DNA from: Geminocystis herdmanii PCC 6308
GTDB taxonomy: Bacteria; Cyanobacteriota; Cyanobacteriia; Cyanobacteriales; Cyanobacteriaceae
NCBI RefSeq assembly: GCF_000332235.1
Contig: NZ_CM001775.1
Span: 2,696,230 to 2,760,229, forward strand
Length of the DNA stretch: 64,000 nt
Reading direction: 5' to 3'
Of this stretch, positions 46,535-54,985 are shown piece after piece. Below the pieces are notes generated by a model. It did not search any database. It saw only the letters and a list, made by a program, of their open reading frames with translations, and was not told the DNA's origin. Position numbers and translations under genes: made by a program. The first letter of the stretch is position 1; every line of letters starts with the position of its first letter.

Positions 46535-47137
46535 CTAATCTGGTTTTACTATCTTTATGTAAGAACAAAAATTAATAGGCGTTTCTAGGGTGGAATTTAG
46601 TAAGGCTTTCGCAACTCCTTTCACGGTTATACTATGTCCTATTAATAATAAATTTCCTTTAAATTGTGCTGTTAAAATATTCGTAATTTTTTTGATTCTT
46701 TCTAAGGCTATTACTTCGGTTTCAGGATAAATTGGGGTTAAGTTCGATCGAAATTCCCAATCAATCAAAGGGTAAAATAATCTTAATTCTTCGGGGGGAT
46801 GAATAAGAGGTTTTTCTGTCATCCAATCAGGATTATGCCATTCCCCTAAACCTTCTTCTAATTTGATGGATAAATTCAAAATTTCTGCAATGATATGACC
46901 AGTTTGAATCGTTCTCAAAAAAGGTGATACAATGATGTGTTCGATCGACTCATTTTTCAATTCTAAACCCAACTTTTGAGCTTGAATTTTACCCAATGCT
47001 GATAAAGGGGGATCATAACGTCTTAAAGCAGTATTAAACCATTGAGGGTAAGCAAAGTCAAATCTATGTCCATGTCTTGCTACCCAAATAGTTGAAGTCA
47101 GCTTATCGGAGGGAAATGTATCCTTCATAATATTCAA
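46535..47137 (-). CDS. Histidine phosphatase family protein
   Basis: 200 residues. Phosphoglycerate-mutase-like fold with the active His in TIWVARHGHRFDFAYPQW (RHG), second catalytic region VSPFLRTIQTGHIIAEIL (Arg) and LLIGHSITVKGVAKAL (His). Similar proteins act on phosphorylated metabolites or phosphoproteins; the substrate is unknown. Start at 47137 or at the downstream Met (MKDTFPSDK). Confidence 0.88.
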   Translation of the reverse strand: MNIMKDTFPSDKLTSTIWVARHGHRFDFAYPQWFNTALRRYDPPLSALGKIQAQKLGLELKNESIEHIIVSPFLRTIQTGHIIAEILNLSIKLEEGLGEWHNPDWMTEKPLIHPPEELRLFYPLIDWEFRSNLTPIYPETEVIALERIKKITNILTAQFKGNLLLIGHSITVKGVAKALLNSTLETPINFCSYIKIVKPD

Positions 47138-47174
47138 CCTTATATCAAGTTCGGATAATCACTTATGATAAAAC

Positions 47175-47214
47175 TTTGCGTCCTTGTATCTTTGCGTCTT
47201 TGCGCCTTTGCGTG
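47175..47214. repeat. Heptamer tandem repeat, CTTTGCG type (reverse of CGCAAAG)
   Basis: TTTGCGTCCTTGTATCTTTG then CGTCTTTGCGCCTTTGCGTG: the reverse complement of the motif at 812-856, between the phosphatase gene and pdxJ. Confidence 0.7.
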
Positions 47215-47303
47215 AAATTTTACCACAAATATTGAACCGAACCTAATATTAATTAAAGTGAAAATTTTTGAAAATGGTTTTATTTCTCATTCTCCATTCT
47301 CCA

Positions 47304-48044
47304 TTAATTTGTCATGGCTTGTTTCATTTCTCTGACAGCTCGTTCTAAACCAACTAAAACGGCTCGACTAATGATACTATGACCTATATTCAACTCCTCC
47401 ATACCCGAAATACACGCCACAGGATAAACATTCCAATAGGTTAAACCGTGTCCTGCATTTACCCTTAAGCCCAATTCTAAAGCCTGTTTTGTGCCTTTTT
47501 GTAAAGCGATTAACTCTTGTTGTCGAGTTTCTTCTTTCACTGCATCGGCATATTTACCAGTATGTAATTCGATGAATTTAGCTTGAGTTTTCGCTGCTGC
47601 CTCAATTTGTCTTTCATCAGCATCAATAAACCAACTCACGGGAATATCTGCCGATTGCAGTTTATCCACTACGGCGGTGAATTTGTCGAGATTCTTTACT
47701 ATATCGATACCGCCTTCCGTTGTCACTTCTTCCCTTTTCTCTGGTACTAGGGTAACATAATCGGGTTTTATCTCTAGTGCGATCGAAATCATTTCTTCTG
47801 TGGCTGCCATTTCTAAATTCAGATGAGTACGGACAGTTTCCCGTAAAATACGCACATCTCGATCGCAAATATGTCGTCTATCTTCTCGTAAATGAGTTGT
47901 AATGCCGTCTGCACCCCCTAACTCAGCTAATACAGCCGCCGCTACGGGATCAGGTTCGACTGTACGTCTTGCTTGACGAATGGTGGCTACATGGTCAATA
48001 TTAACGCCTAATGTTAACAATGGTTTCTTCTCCTTTCTAATCAT
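47304..48044 (-). CDS. pdxJ: Pyridoxine 5'-phosphate synthase
   Basis: 246 residues. Joins 1-deoxyxylulose-5-phosphate with aminoacetone phosphate, the last ring-forming step of DXP-dependent vitamin B6 synthesis. Seen: [54 protein letters not shown], and the C-terminal [20 protein letters not shown] with [15 protein letters not shown]. Full length, single gene. Confidence 0.97.
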   Translation of the reverse strand: MIRKEKKPLLTLGVNIDHVATIRQARRTVEPDPVAAAVLAELGGADGITTHLREDRRHICDRDVRILRETVRTHLNLEMAATEEMISIALEIKPDYVTLVPEKREEVTTEGGIDIVKNLDKFTAVVDKLQSADIPVSWFIDADERQIEAAAKTQAKFIELHTGKYADAVKEETRQQELIALQKGTKQALELGLRVNAGHGLTYWNVYPVACISGMEELNIGHSIISRAVLVGLERAVREMKQAMTN

Positions 48045-48067
48045 TTTTAATTCCTAATTCCCCATTC

Positions 48068-48217
48068 TTAATTATTCGTAGATTTGTTGACTTGAATTTG
48101 ATGTAAGAGAAGCTCTAATTCTGCCTCTAAACTCATATATTTGAGTTGTTGATCCGCTTGGTAGGCTTTTTGTAATTGTTCTAAATTATAGTTTTTGTTT
48201 TTAACTTGAGTGGTCAT
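48068..48217 (-). CDS. Small conserved-type protein, 49 residues
   Basis: MTTQVKNKNYNLEQLQKAYQ, then ADQQLKYMSLEAELELLLHQ, entirely helical. Lies upstream of pdxJ on the same strand, 23 bp from its start. The composition and start/stop context look like a real small gene; no family recognised. Confidence 0.55.
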   Translation of the reverse strand: MTTQVKNKNYNLEQLQKAYQADQQLKYMSLEAELELLLHQIQVNKSTNN

Positions 48218-48430
48218 GAGTATAAATGCTTATTATTATTTTAATATTAAAACACTAATCTTAACTTAAATTTACATATTATGGGAACGATCGAGCTAAA
48301 TTAATTTTTATGGGCTTCTAGGAAAAATTAAATTTTTGATGTCTAAAACTATTGTTGAGAGGTACATTTTTTCCTCTTTACCGAAAATTTAGAACAAATG
48401 TTAAAAAAAGTAACAATTTAGACAGATAAC

Positions 48431-48457
48431 TTGACAAAGTTGCGGTTTTAATATCCA
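48431..48457 (+). promoter_or_regulatory. Putative nblA promoter
   Basis: TTGACA at 48431-48436 and a TATCCA/CATATG region about 15-19 bases on. It lies 50-75 bp before the nblA start. No GTA-N8-TAC NtcA site was found by eye. The -10 choice is uncertain. Confidence 0.3.
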
Positions 48458-48505
48458 TATGTTAGGTTAAATATTATCTAATCAATTGATTGAGGAGTCA
48501 AACTA

Positions 48506-48673
48506 ATGGAAACACCTACTAAACTCAGTTTAGAACAACAATTTAAGTTGGAAGTTCTGAAAGATCAAGTTAAAAAGTTAAGTCAAGAACAAGCACAAGA
48601 ATATTTAATTGAGGTATTTCGTCAGATGATGGTGAAAGATAACTTAATGAAACAATTATTCAAAAATGCTTAA
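48506..48673 (+). CDS. nblA: Phycobilisome degradation protein NblA
   Basis: 55 residues. Starts phycobilisome breakdown under nutrient stress by linking the antenna to the ClpC protease. The family pattern is clear: LSLEQQFKLEVLKDQVKKLS, QEQAQEYLIEVFRQMMVKDN, LMKQLFK. A GGAG ribosome site precedes the ATG. This is direct evidence of a phycobilisome-bearing cyanobacterium. Confidence 0.93.
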   Translation: METPTKLSLEQQFKLEVLKDQVKKLSQEQAQEYLIEVFRQMMVKDNLMKQLFKNA

Positions 48674-48885
48674 TCTTTTTTAGACGTTGTTGTAGAATTG
48701 ATGATCATTGTATTTATTTTCGGCAATGAGATTCCCTGTTAACTTTTATATAAATTCGATTTTCTTAATTTTTACCTCAGCAACGTCTTTCACATCATAG
48801 ATCGATCGAACATAGTTCAACTCATAATTTTGGAGAAGAATGTTAAAATTATTGGTCAATCATGCACAATTAATCTTTAACACCA

Positions 48886-50160
48886 GTGAATGAAACAAAA
48901 AATCTCGATTGGTTTCTCATTACCTTAGTTATTGGCATCAGTAGTTTTGGTAGTTTAATAATTTATAGTACTCAAATTTATAAAAACGGCACAGATTGGC
49001 AAAATCAATTAATCATGGTTGTCATTGGTAGTCTGGTTTTACTAGGGTTATCTCAATGGCGTTATGAACTATTACTAAAGTTTCACTGGTTAATCTATGG
49101 CGTTACAAATCTGCTTTTAGTGGCAGTTATTTTTTTTGGACAAACCGTCAATGGAGCGCAAAGTTGGATTAATATACTAGGGTTTCAATTTCAACCTTCA
49201 GAATTTGCCAAAGTTGGCTTAATTATTTCCTTATCTGCTTTGTTGCATTATCAAGATGCCTCGAAAATATCCCGTTTGTTACCTGTTGTCGCTACAGTTG
49301 GTTTGCCTTGGGTATTGATTATGGTTCAACCCGATTTAGGTACTGGTTTAGTCTTTGGAGCAATTACCTTAACAATGCTATATTGGGCTAATGCAAACTT
49401 AGGTTGGATTTTACTGATTTTATCTCCCCTCGTATCAGCATTTTTATTTAATATTGTGTTGCCGATATGGTTTATTTTTGTGATTGCCATGATTTTGATT
49501 GCATGGTTTACTTTACCCTATAACTTTAAGCATATTTGGGCATTAGTTACTTTATTTGTCAATTATATGGCGGGAAAATTGGGAGATATTTTATGGGATT
49601 TATTAAAACCTTATCAAAAAGATCGCTTAACTTTATTTCTTACTCCTGAAAAAGATCCCCTCGGAGGAGGTTATCATTTAATACAGTCGAGAATTGCCAT
49701 TGGTTCGGGTAAAATGTATGGCAATGGTTTCCTTGAGGCTACCCAAACCCATCTTAATTTTGTCCCAGAACAACATACCGATTTCATCTATAGTGCGATC
49801 GCTGATCAATTCGGTTTTATCGGGGGTATAGTAATTATCCTCATTTATTGGTTAATCTGTTGGCGTTTAGTCATGATTGCACTTCGATCGAGAGACAACT
49901 TTGGTTCATTATTAGCTATGGGAGTATTAGCCATGATTGCCTTTCAAACGGTAATTAATATTGGGATGACAATGGGATTAGCACCCATTACAGGAATACC
50001 TCTACCTTTTCTTAGCTATGGTAGATCATCTTTACTAACAAATTTTATTGCCTTTGGCTTAGTGGAAGCAGTGGCAAACGCTAGAATAATGAAGAAAGTA
50101 AAACCTCGTCGTTTTTCTTCTACTCATCGTATTAGAAGTATTAGAGGAATTAACCATTAA
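48886..50160 (+). CDS. rodA: Rod-shape/peptidoglycan glycosyltransferase RodA (SEDS family)
   Basis: 424 residues with about ten membrane helices. Polymerises glycan strands from lipid II. SEDS motifs: NGAQSWINILGFQFQPSEFA, VQPDLGTGLVFG (with the conserved Asp region), HTDFIYSAIADQFGFIGGI and GLAPITGIPLPFLSYGRSS. The GTG at 48886 (VNETKNLDWF) fits the family start; the nearby ATG at 48890 is out of frame. Followed after 32 bp by an ABC permease on the same strand. Confidence 0.94.
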   Translation: MNETKNLDWFLITLVIGISSFGSLIIYSTQIYKNGTDWQNQLIMVVIGSLVLLGLSQWRYELLLKFHWLIYGVTNLLLVAVIFFGQTVNGAQSWINILGFQFQPSEFAKVGLIISLSALLHYQDASKISRLLPVVATVGLPWVLIMVQPDLGTGLVFGAITLTMLYWANANLGWILLILSPLVSAFLFNIVLPIWFIFVIAMILIAWFTLPYNFKHIWALVTLFVNYMAGKLGDILWDLLKPYQKDRLTLFLTPEKDPLGGGYHLIQSRIAIGSGKMYGNGFLEATQTHLNFVPEQHTDFIYSAIADQFGFIGGIVIILIYWLICWRLVMIALRSRDNFGSLLAMGVLAMIAFQTVINIGMTMGLAPITGIPLPFLSYGRSSLLTNFIAFGLVEAVANARIMKKVKPRRFSSTHRIRSIRGINH

Positions 50161-50192
50161 CAATTAAAAGTCTCCCTTATTCATTATTCATT

Positions 50193-51410
50193 ATGAAATT
50201 TTCCGATAGTATCAAAATGGCGATTACTACCCTACTAGCAAATAAAATGCGTAGTAGCTTAACCATGTTAGGGATTATTATCGGTAACGCTTCCGTTATT
50301 TCTATGATCGGAATCGGTCAAGCTGCGCAACAATTAGCAGAGGAGCAATTTGAGTCTTTAGGTGCGAATGTGTTATTTGTTGTACCGGGTAGCCGAGAAT
50401 CTCGCCGTACTTCCTTTGAGAATCCGAATACCCTAGTGTTAGCTGATGCAGAAGCCATCGCATCTCAAGTGCCGACAGTAACAGAAGTTGCTCCTCAAAT
50501 TAACTCTCGTCTTTTGGTAAGTTATGGTAGTAAAAATAATAATGTCTCAATTATTGGCACAACTCCTGAATTTTTAACGGTGCGTAGTTTTGATGTTTCT
50601 CAAGGAAGGTTTATCACTCCTTTAGATTTGAGACGTAATAATAAAGTAGTGGTATTAGGTTCACAAATTGTCGATGACTTTTTCCCCAACGAAAACCCTA
50701 TAGGAAAGCGTTTAAGAATCAAAAACGTTTCTTTTGAAGTAATCGGCATTATGGAGTCAAAAGGCTCATTTCTAGGCACAAATCAGGACGAAACTTTATA
50801 TATCCCCCTAACCACAATGGCTAATCAAATTGTGGGGAAAACCTCCCAATATGGCTTAGAGTTGAGTTTTATCTCTATTTCTGCCAGAAATGCTCAAGAT
50901 ATATTTGCCGCCAGATTTCAGATTGAAAATTTACTGCGTTTAAGACACAAAATTGTCGGAGAAGATGATTTTCGGGTAGAAACTCAAAAGGATATTTTAA
51001 GTATTGTCGGGACTGTCACCAGTGGACTTACTATGATGTTGGGTGCGATCGCAGCTATTTCTTTGTTAGTAGGCGGTATTGGTGTTATGAATATTATGTT
51101 AGTCTCTGTGAGTGAAAGGACTCAAGAAATTGGTTTAAGGAAGGCGATCGGTGCTACAGAAAACAATATACTATCTCAATTTCTCATCGAAGCCATAATT
51201 ATTTCAGCTACGGGAGGAGTATTTGGTACACTGTTAGGAGTTGGAGTTTTAACCACTATCGGCATTATTTCACCTTTACCTACCACCGTTTCTATGACAA
51301 CTATCACTTTAGCGGTGGGAGTTTCAGGAGGTATTGGTTTATTTTTTGGTGTCGTACCTGCACAACAAGCGGCTAAATTAGATCCTATTATAGCGTTAAG
51401 AAGTGCTTAA
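50193..51410 (+). CDS. MacB/FtsX-like ABC transporter permease
   Basis: 405 residues. One N-terminal membrane helix (SSLTMLGIIIGNASVISMIG), a periplasmic MacB-type domain (about 50-240), then three C-terminal helices (LLVGGIGVMNIMLVSVSERT, followed by EIGLRKAIGATENNILSQFL, the FtsX core, and IGLFFGVVPAQQAAKLDPI). Family members form mechanotransmission exporters (MacB, DevC-like). No ATPase or membrane-fusion gene adjoins here. Its proximity to rodA may be accidental. Confidence 0.9.
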   Translation: MKFSDSIKMAITTLLANKMRSSLTMLGIIIGNASVISMIGIGQAAQQLAEEQFESLGANVLFVVPGSRESRRTSFENPNTLVLADAEAIASQVPTVTEVAPQINSRLLVSYGSKNNNVSIIGTTPEFLTVRSFDVSQGRFITPLDLRRNNKVVVLGSQIVDDFFPNENPIGKRLRIKNVSFEVIGIMESKGSFLGTNQDETLYIPLTTMANQIVGKTSQYGLELSFISISARNAQDIFAARFQIENLLRLRHKIVGEDDFRVETQKDILSIVGTVTSGLTMMLGAIAAISLLVGGIGVMNIMLVSVSERTQEIGLRKAIGATENNILSQFLIEAIIISATGGVFGTLLGVGVLTTIGIISPLPTTVSMTTITLAVGVSGGIGLFFGVVPAQQAAKLDPIIALRSA

Positions 51411-51423
51411 GCTAGGGCGATAA

Positions 51424-51485
51424 ATAGGGTTTGCTGAATAACTCAGAAAGCTATTAAAATCAAGGATTTAGACATATTACATTAA
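51424..51485. repeat. Solo MITE end, right-end type
   Basis: TAGGGTTTGCTGAATAACTC, then AGAAAGCTATTAAAATCAAG and onward match, over about 60 bp, the reverse complement of the right end of the element at 1885-1946. It abuts the rtcB stop codon at 51482. Confidence 0.65.
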
Positions 51486-53629
51486 CCTTTGACACAAACC
51501 ACCTGTTTAAGGGTTGCCACTATTTCTACTAAATCCGTTTGTTGATTCATTACCTCCTCGATCGATTTATATGCACTAGGGATTTCATCAATAACACCTG
51601 CATCCTTACGGCATTCGATACCCTCCGTTTGCATCACCAAATCATGGACATCAAAGCGTTTTTTAGCTTGACTACGAGACATTGTACGACCAGCACCATG
51701 AGAACAACTACAAAAACTATCATGATTACCCTTACCCTTGACAATAAAGGATTTTGCTCCCATTGAACCGGGTATGATACCATAATCTTCTTGGGTTGCC
51801 CTTACCGCGCCTTTACGGGTGACATAGACATCCTCCCCAAAATGATGCTCTTTTTCGGCGTAATTATGATGACAATTTACGGTTAGTAAGGGTTTTGTTG
51901 TCTTACCGCCGTTTAAATGTTTTTCCACAATGGCTTTAAAACGACTCATCATCACATCTCGATTAAAACGCGCGTAGTTTTGCGCCCATTGTAAATCTCG
52001 CCAATAAGCCTCAAATTCTGGCGTTCCTGCGATAAAATAGGCTAAATCAGGATCAGGTAATCTAATATTAGCTAATTTCGCTAATTGTTTTCCTGTTTTG
52101 ATATGACAGTCTGCTAATTGATTTCCGATATGGCGAGAGCCTGAGTGTAACATCAGCCACACCTGATTTTCCGTATCTAAGCACAATTCGATAAAGTGAT
52201 TACCTCCTCCTAATGAGCCAAGTTGCTTAATTGCTTTACCTTCTAGCCTTTGCACTCCTAAATGTAAATCTTTGAAACCTTGCCAACCTTGCCAGTTAGT
52301 TACTTTGGTTTCTGCGTCTTTGTTTTCGTTAAAACCAACGGGAATATTTGCCTCAATATCTAAACGGATTTTTTTTAACTTCCCTTCTAATTGATCGGCA
52401 TTGAATGGCAATTTGATTGCAGACATACCGCAATTATGAACAAAAACCCCTGCTTTTAGGGCAAAATTATGATATTCGGGAACACTTAAACAATAAACAT
52501 CTTGAGTTTCATTTAAAGGTATAACGGCAACGACTTTATGATTATAACCATGTTTACTTTTACGATGATTATGTAATCCGATCGGACTTTTTACTTCTTC
52601 GCCACAGGTTTCACAGGTATAAAGTCGATTGGCAATTTCTTTACTTTTTTCTTTACCTTTTTCACTCTGATTATATTTGATTAAATATTCTTTACCTCTT
52701 TTTCCATTATCTTTGACAGATTCTCTAAAATGCTCAGGAGATTCTGTCATATATTTGAGAATATTTTTTTTGCCTCTTTCGGCATAATATTCATAACCTT
52801 CAGGAGTTTTCGCTTTAGCAGATAATGCTTCAATTCTTTTTTGTTCAAATTCTGGCGATTGCCAATGGCTATTTTGTTCGACTAATGAGCGATGATATTT
52901 AGAATGATCTTTATCTCCCATAAAAACTAAATTATGGGGCATATTATCACTTTTGTTAAAATTTTGATGATGAATAATGGTTTTTTGATCTTTAAATTTA
53001 GGTACTTCCCCTAATAACTTCGATCGAGCTATAATCCAATGGGCTTTTTGCCATCTGCCTGAATAATTTTGTTGAATTAAAGTATAACCATCTCGATCGA
53101 GCTTAGAATAAAAAGGCATTAAAGAAGTCTCAGGCAATAAATTTTGAGCTTCTTGATATTCACCATTGCGAGTCATAAATAAGTGATCAGGAGTACACTT
53201 AATTTCTTCGCCATTATCAAGAATTACCTTAACTAAAGGTGCTTTATGACGAGTTAATCGAGCTAATGCTTCTGTTGCCACTATTTTTCCACTTGGTGTA
53301 CAAGAATAGACAAAAATAGAGCTACCTTTTTTCGCTAACTCTCCGATAGGATAAGATTTTCCATCAACCAAAGGAATTAAGGTATCCCCAGTAAAACAAC
53401 CAATATCAACTCCGACGGCGGCAGGAATTATAGCATCTTTTGTAGCGATAACTGAGCCAACTAACGCCCCTTTTCCTAAATGTACATCGGGCATCAGGGC
53501 AACGTGTTTATAAACAAAGGGTAAAGAAGCTACATTTTTTGCCATGTGAGTTTCTTCAAAACCTAACTCATGATTTGCCCATGATAAGACGGGTTTGGTA
53601 TTGGAAAAGTTTAATTCTTCGTACGGCAT
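51482..53629 (-). CDS. rtcB: RNA ligase RtcB interrupted by an HNH intein
   Basis: 715 residues encoded; about 393 would remain after splicing. RtcB joins 3'-phosphate to 5'-hydroxyl RNA ends with Mn and GTP. Extein motifs: VALMPDVHLGKGALVGSVIA, AAVGVDIG|C|GMSAIKL with the active Cys, SLGGGNHFIELCLD, CHHNYAEKEHHFGEDVYVTR with Mn-binding His, and HGAGRTMSRSQAKKRF with the guanylated His. The intein starts at Cys78 and ends at Asn399, exactly before the active-site Cys, so ligase activity needs splicing. Monocistronic; the partner archease is not here. Confidence 0.96.
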   Translation of the reverse strand: MPYEELNFSNTKPVLSWANHELGFEETHMAKNVASLPFVYKHVALMPDVHLGKGALVGSVIATKDAIIPAAVGVDIGCFTGDTLIPLVDGKSYPIGELAKKGSSIFVYSCTPSGKIVATEALARLTRHKAPLVKVILDNGEEIKCTPDHLFMTRNGEYQEAQNLLPETSLMPFYSKLDRDGYTLIQQNYSGRWQKAHWIIARSKLLGEVPKFKDQKTIIHHQNFNKSDNMPHNLVFMGDKDHSKYHRSLVEQNSHWQSPEFEQKRIEALSAKAKTPEGYEYYAERGKKNILKYMTESPEHFRESVKDNGKRGKEYLIKYNQSEKGKEKSKEIANRLYTCETCGEEVKSPIGLHNHRKSKHGYNHKVVAVIPLNETQDVYCLSVPEYHNFALKAGVFVHNCGMSAIKLPFNADQLEGKLKKIRLDIEANIPVGFNENKDAETKVTNWQGWQGFKDLHLGVQRLEGKAIKQLGSLGGGNHFIELCLDTENQVWLMLHSGSRHIGNQLADCHIKTGKQLAKLANIRLPDPDLAYFIAGTPEFEAYWRDLQWAQNYARFNRDVMMSRFKAIVEKHLNGGKTTKPLLTVNCHHNYAEKEHHFGEDVYVTRKGAVRATQEDYGIIPGSMGAKSFIVKGKGNHDSFCSCSHGAGRTMSRSQAKKRFDVHDLVMQTEGIECRKDAGVIDEIPSAYKSIEEVMNQQTDLVEIVATLKQVVCVKG
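52433..53398 (-). other. Intein in RtcB (322 residues, with HNH homing-endonuclease-like core and zinc finger)
   Basis: Residues 78-399 of the precursor. Splicing blocks: N-terminal CFTGDTLIPLVDG (block A), EEIKCTPDHLFMT (block B, TxxH), C-terminal VYCLSVPEYHNFALKAG (block F) and VFVHN followed by Cys (block G). Between them lie IIHHQNFNKSDNMPHNLVFM with DKDHSKYH, an HNH-nuclease-like motif, and a C2H2-like CETCGEEV...GLHNHRKSKH. All residues needed for class 1 splicing are present. The segment contains several CGATCG sites (for example about 53022 and 53094), so it is long resident. Confidence 0.93.
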
Positions 53630-53725
53630 ATCAGTTCAAAAATTTGACGATTTTTCCATGATAATCTATTCCTTTAAAAATAAAGTGCTGTACAATGGAA
53701 TGTTAAATTATTGTAAGAAATTATT

Positions 53726-53896
53726 ATGACGACTCATTTTATTACGGCAGAAATTGATTTGAAAGAACATCCTTTGACTTTGAAAAAAGACATCGAGGAA
53801 AGATTAAATCAAGAGGGAAAACCTTTGCGCTGGGCGATTACTAATGTCTATAAAAGTGAACAGAAAGCTCAAGTGGAGGCGATTGTCACTAAATAG
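53726..53896 (+). CDS. Small conserved-type protein, 56 residues
   Basis: MTTHFITAEIDLKEHPLTLK, then DIEERLNQEGKPLRWAITNV and YKSEQKAQVEAIVTK. Compact alpha/beta composition. Divergent from rtcB with a 96-bp promoter gap; followed by a good terminator at 53926. Not a named family, but start, stop, terminator and composition support a real gene. Confidence 0.65.
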   Translation: MTTHFITAEIDLKEHPLTLKKDIEERLNQEGKPLRWAITNVYKSEQKAQVEAIVTK

Positions 53897-53925
53897 ACTT
53901 CTGGAGAAAATATTTTTTATTTGTA

Positions 53926-53958
53926 GGAGTTGAATAATATTCAACCCTTATTTTTTTT
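53926..53958 (+). terminator. Intrinsic terminator after the 56-residue gene
   Basis: GTTGAATA-A-TATTCAAC (53929-53945) followed within 6 bases by a run of eight T. The same GTTGAATA palindrome core is seen at 32220 and, degenerate, 60640. Confidence 0.75.
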
Positions 53959-53961
53959 AAT

Positions 53962-54031
53962 ACTTAACAATTCTTAATATAATAGCTCGATCGAACTTGC
54001 ATAAATTCCTGAAGTCACAGTGATAATTAAA
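53962..54031. repeat. 70-bp direct repeat, left copy, flanking the DUF6883/DUF4926 pair
   Basis: Ungapped match, about 62 of 70 identical by eye, to 54730-54799, same orientation. Shared parts include AATTCTTAAT, GCTCGATCGA, CTTGCATAAATT and GATAATTAAA. Confidence 0.8.
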
Positions 54032-54042
54032 CCTCCTCCCTA

Positions 54043-54276
54043 TTAAACAGGAATAGGAGTTAACCATTGTTCAGTTTTAGAACTCCATACCACAATAAAT
54101 TTATCTTGAGAAATAGAACATATAGCAGTAGCTTCACCTTTTTTATTAGCAAATTCTACTTCAAAAATACCGTCTTGATAGTCTTCGATAATTGTGCCTT
54201 GCTCACCTTTTCTGAGACTAAATTTAGGAATATCAACTAATAATTCAATAACGTCTAATAATTCAGGTTTATTCAT
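54043..54276 (-). CDS. DUF4926 family protein
   Basis: 77 residues. The pattern LDVIELLVDIPKFSLRKGEQ, then GTIIEDYQDGIFEVEFANKK (an SH3-like G-x-I-V-E motif) is typical of DUF4926. Translation is coupled to the upstream DUF6883 gene through a 4-bp overlap (ATGA). Such pairs recur in cyanobacteria and look like toxin-antitoxin or toxin-immunity modules, but activity is unproven. Confidence 0.82.
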   Translation of the reverse strand: MNKPELLDVIELLVDIPKFSLRKGEQGTIIEDYQDGIFEVEFANKKGEATAICSISQDKFIVVWSSKTEQWLTPIPV

Positions 54277-54620
54277 CTTTCTATAATATATAAGGTTGTT
54301 AATTGAGCTATGTTACTTTCTGGTTTTACTATCCATCCTGTTCTAACGGTTTCCTTTTGCCCTTCATAGTTACCGAATATCTGTAAGTCAACTTGAAAGA
54401 TTCTCCCGTGTTCATTCGATGGACATTCGATCGCATTAGCGGTTAATGCCATTTCTTCTATTTGCTCGATCAGAAAAGCATAATTATCTTGAGTATATCC
54501 CAAATGCTTTTTAAACATATAGGCTTTATCTCTACCGCTAGGGTGGTTTAGCTTTAGTGCGTAACCTGTTATTTTTGTTAGTGGGATATGAATTTGACTG
54601 ACAATATCTTTTAATTTCAT
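54273..54620 (-). CDS. DUF6883 family protein
   Basis: 115 residues. Recognised by ITGYALKLNHPSGRDKAYMF (K/L-x-x-x-Y-x-L-N-x-x-H-P-x-x-x-x-K-A), KHLGYTQDNYAFLIEQIEEM and TVRTGWIVKPESNIAQLTTL. DUF6883 resembles the C-terminal toxin domains of some polymorphic toxins, found here as a free-standing protein with a DUF4926 partner. First gene of the pair; the pair is bracketed by 70-bp direct repeats. Confidence 0.8.
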   Translation of the reverse strand: MKLKDIVSQIHIPLTKITGYALKLNHPSGRDKAYMFKKHLGYTQDNYAFLIEQIEEMALTANAIECPSNEHGRIFQVDLQIFGNYEGQKETVRTGWIVKPESNIAQLTTLYIIER

Positions 54621-54689
54621 GATGGTTAAATGTCAATAAAGTTATTACTAATTTAAGACTTACGCATTTATACCAAAAATTAAGGTTAT

Positions 54690-54716
54690 TGAGATTGCTT
54701 CGTGCCTCGCAATGAC
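54690..54716. repeat. GATTGCTTCG-type dispersed repeat
   Basis: GAGATTGCTTCGTGCCTCGC then AATGACA, a motif common as a dispersed intergenic repeat in many bacteria. A decayed relative is at 32311-32336 (GAGATTGCTTGTGTCTCAGA). The remaining gap to the kinase gene holds a 30-codon frame (54835-54927) of doubtful value. Confidence 0.45.
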
Positions 54717-54729
54717 ACTATAGAATTTG

Positions 54730-54799
54730 ACTTAATAATTCTTAATCTAATGGCTCGATCGATCTTGCATAAATTTCTAAAGTCACCCTGATAATTAAA
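54730..54799. repeat. 70-bp direct repeat, right copy
   Basis: See 53962-54031; together they enclose 698 bp that hold the DUF6883 and DUF4926 genes and the GATTGCTTCG repeat. Confidence 0.8.
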
Positions 54800-54985
54800 T
54801 AGAAAGGAAATTATCACACAATGGAAAATTTATCATGAGTTTTGAACCTGAACCAAATATATACGCTTTACAGCAAGACGTGTTAACCCTTCTTACTAAC
54901 GTTGATGCCCCCGAATCAGATTGTTAGACATTCTCCATTAGAAAATAATTTATATCACATTAAATAGTATTTTTATATAGATAAA

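Noticed and set aside
54835-54927. Possible 30-codon gene MSFEPEPNIYALQQDVLTLL...
   Set aside because: Too short, no ribosome site or neighbour support; it may be a decayed gene fragment but cannot be supported.
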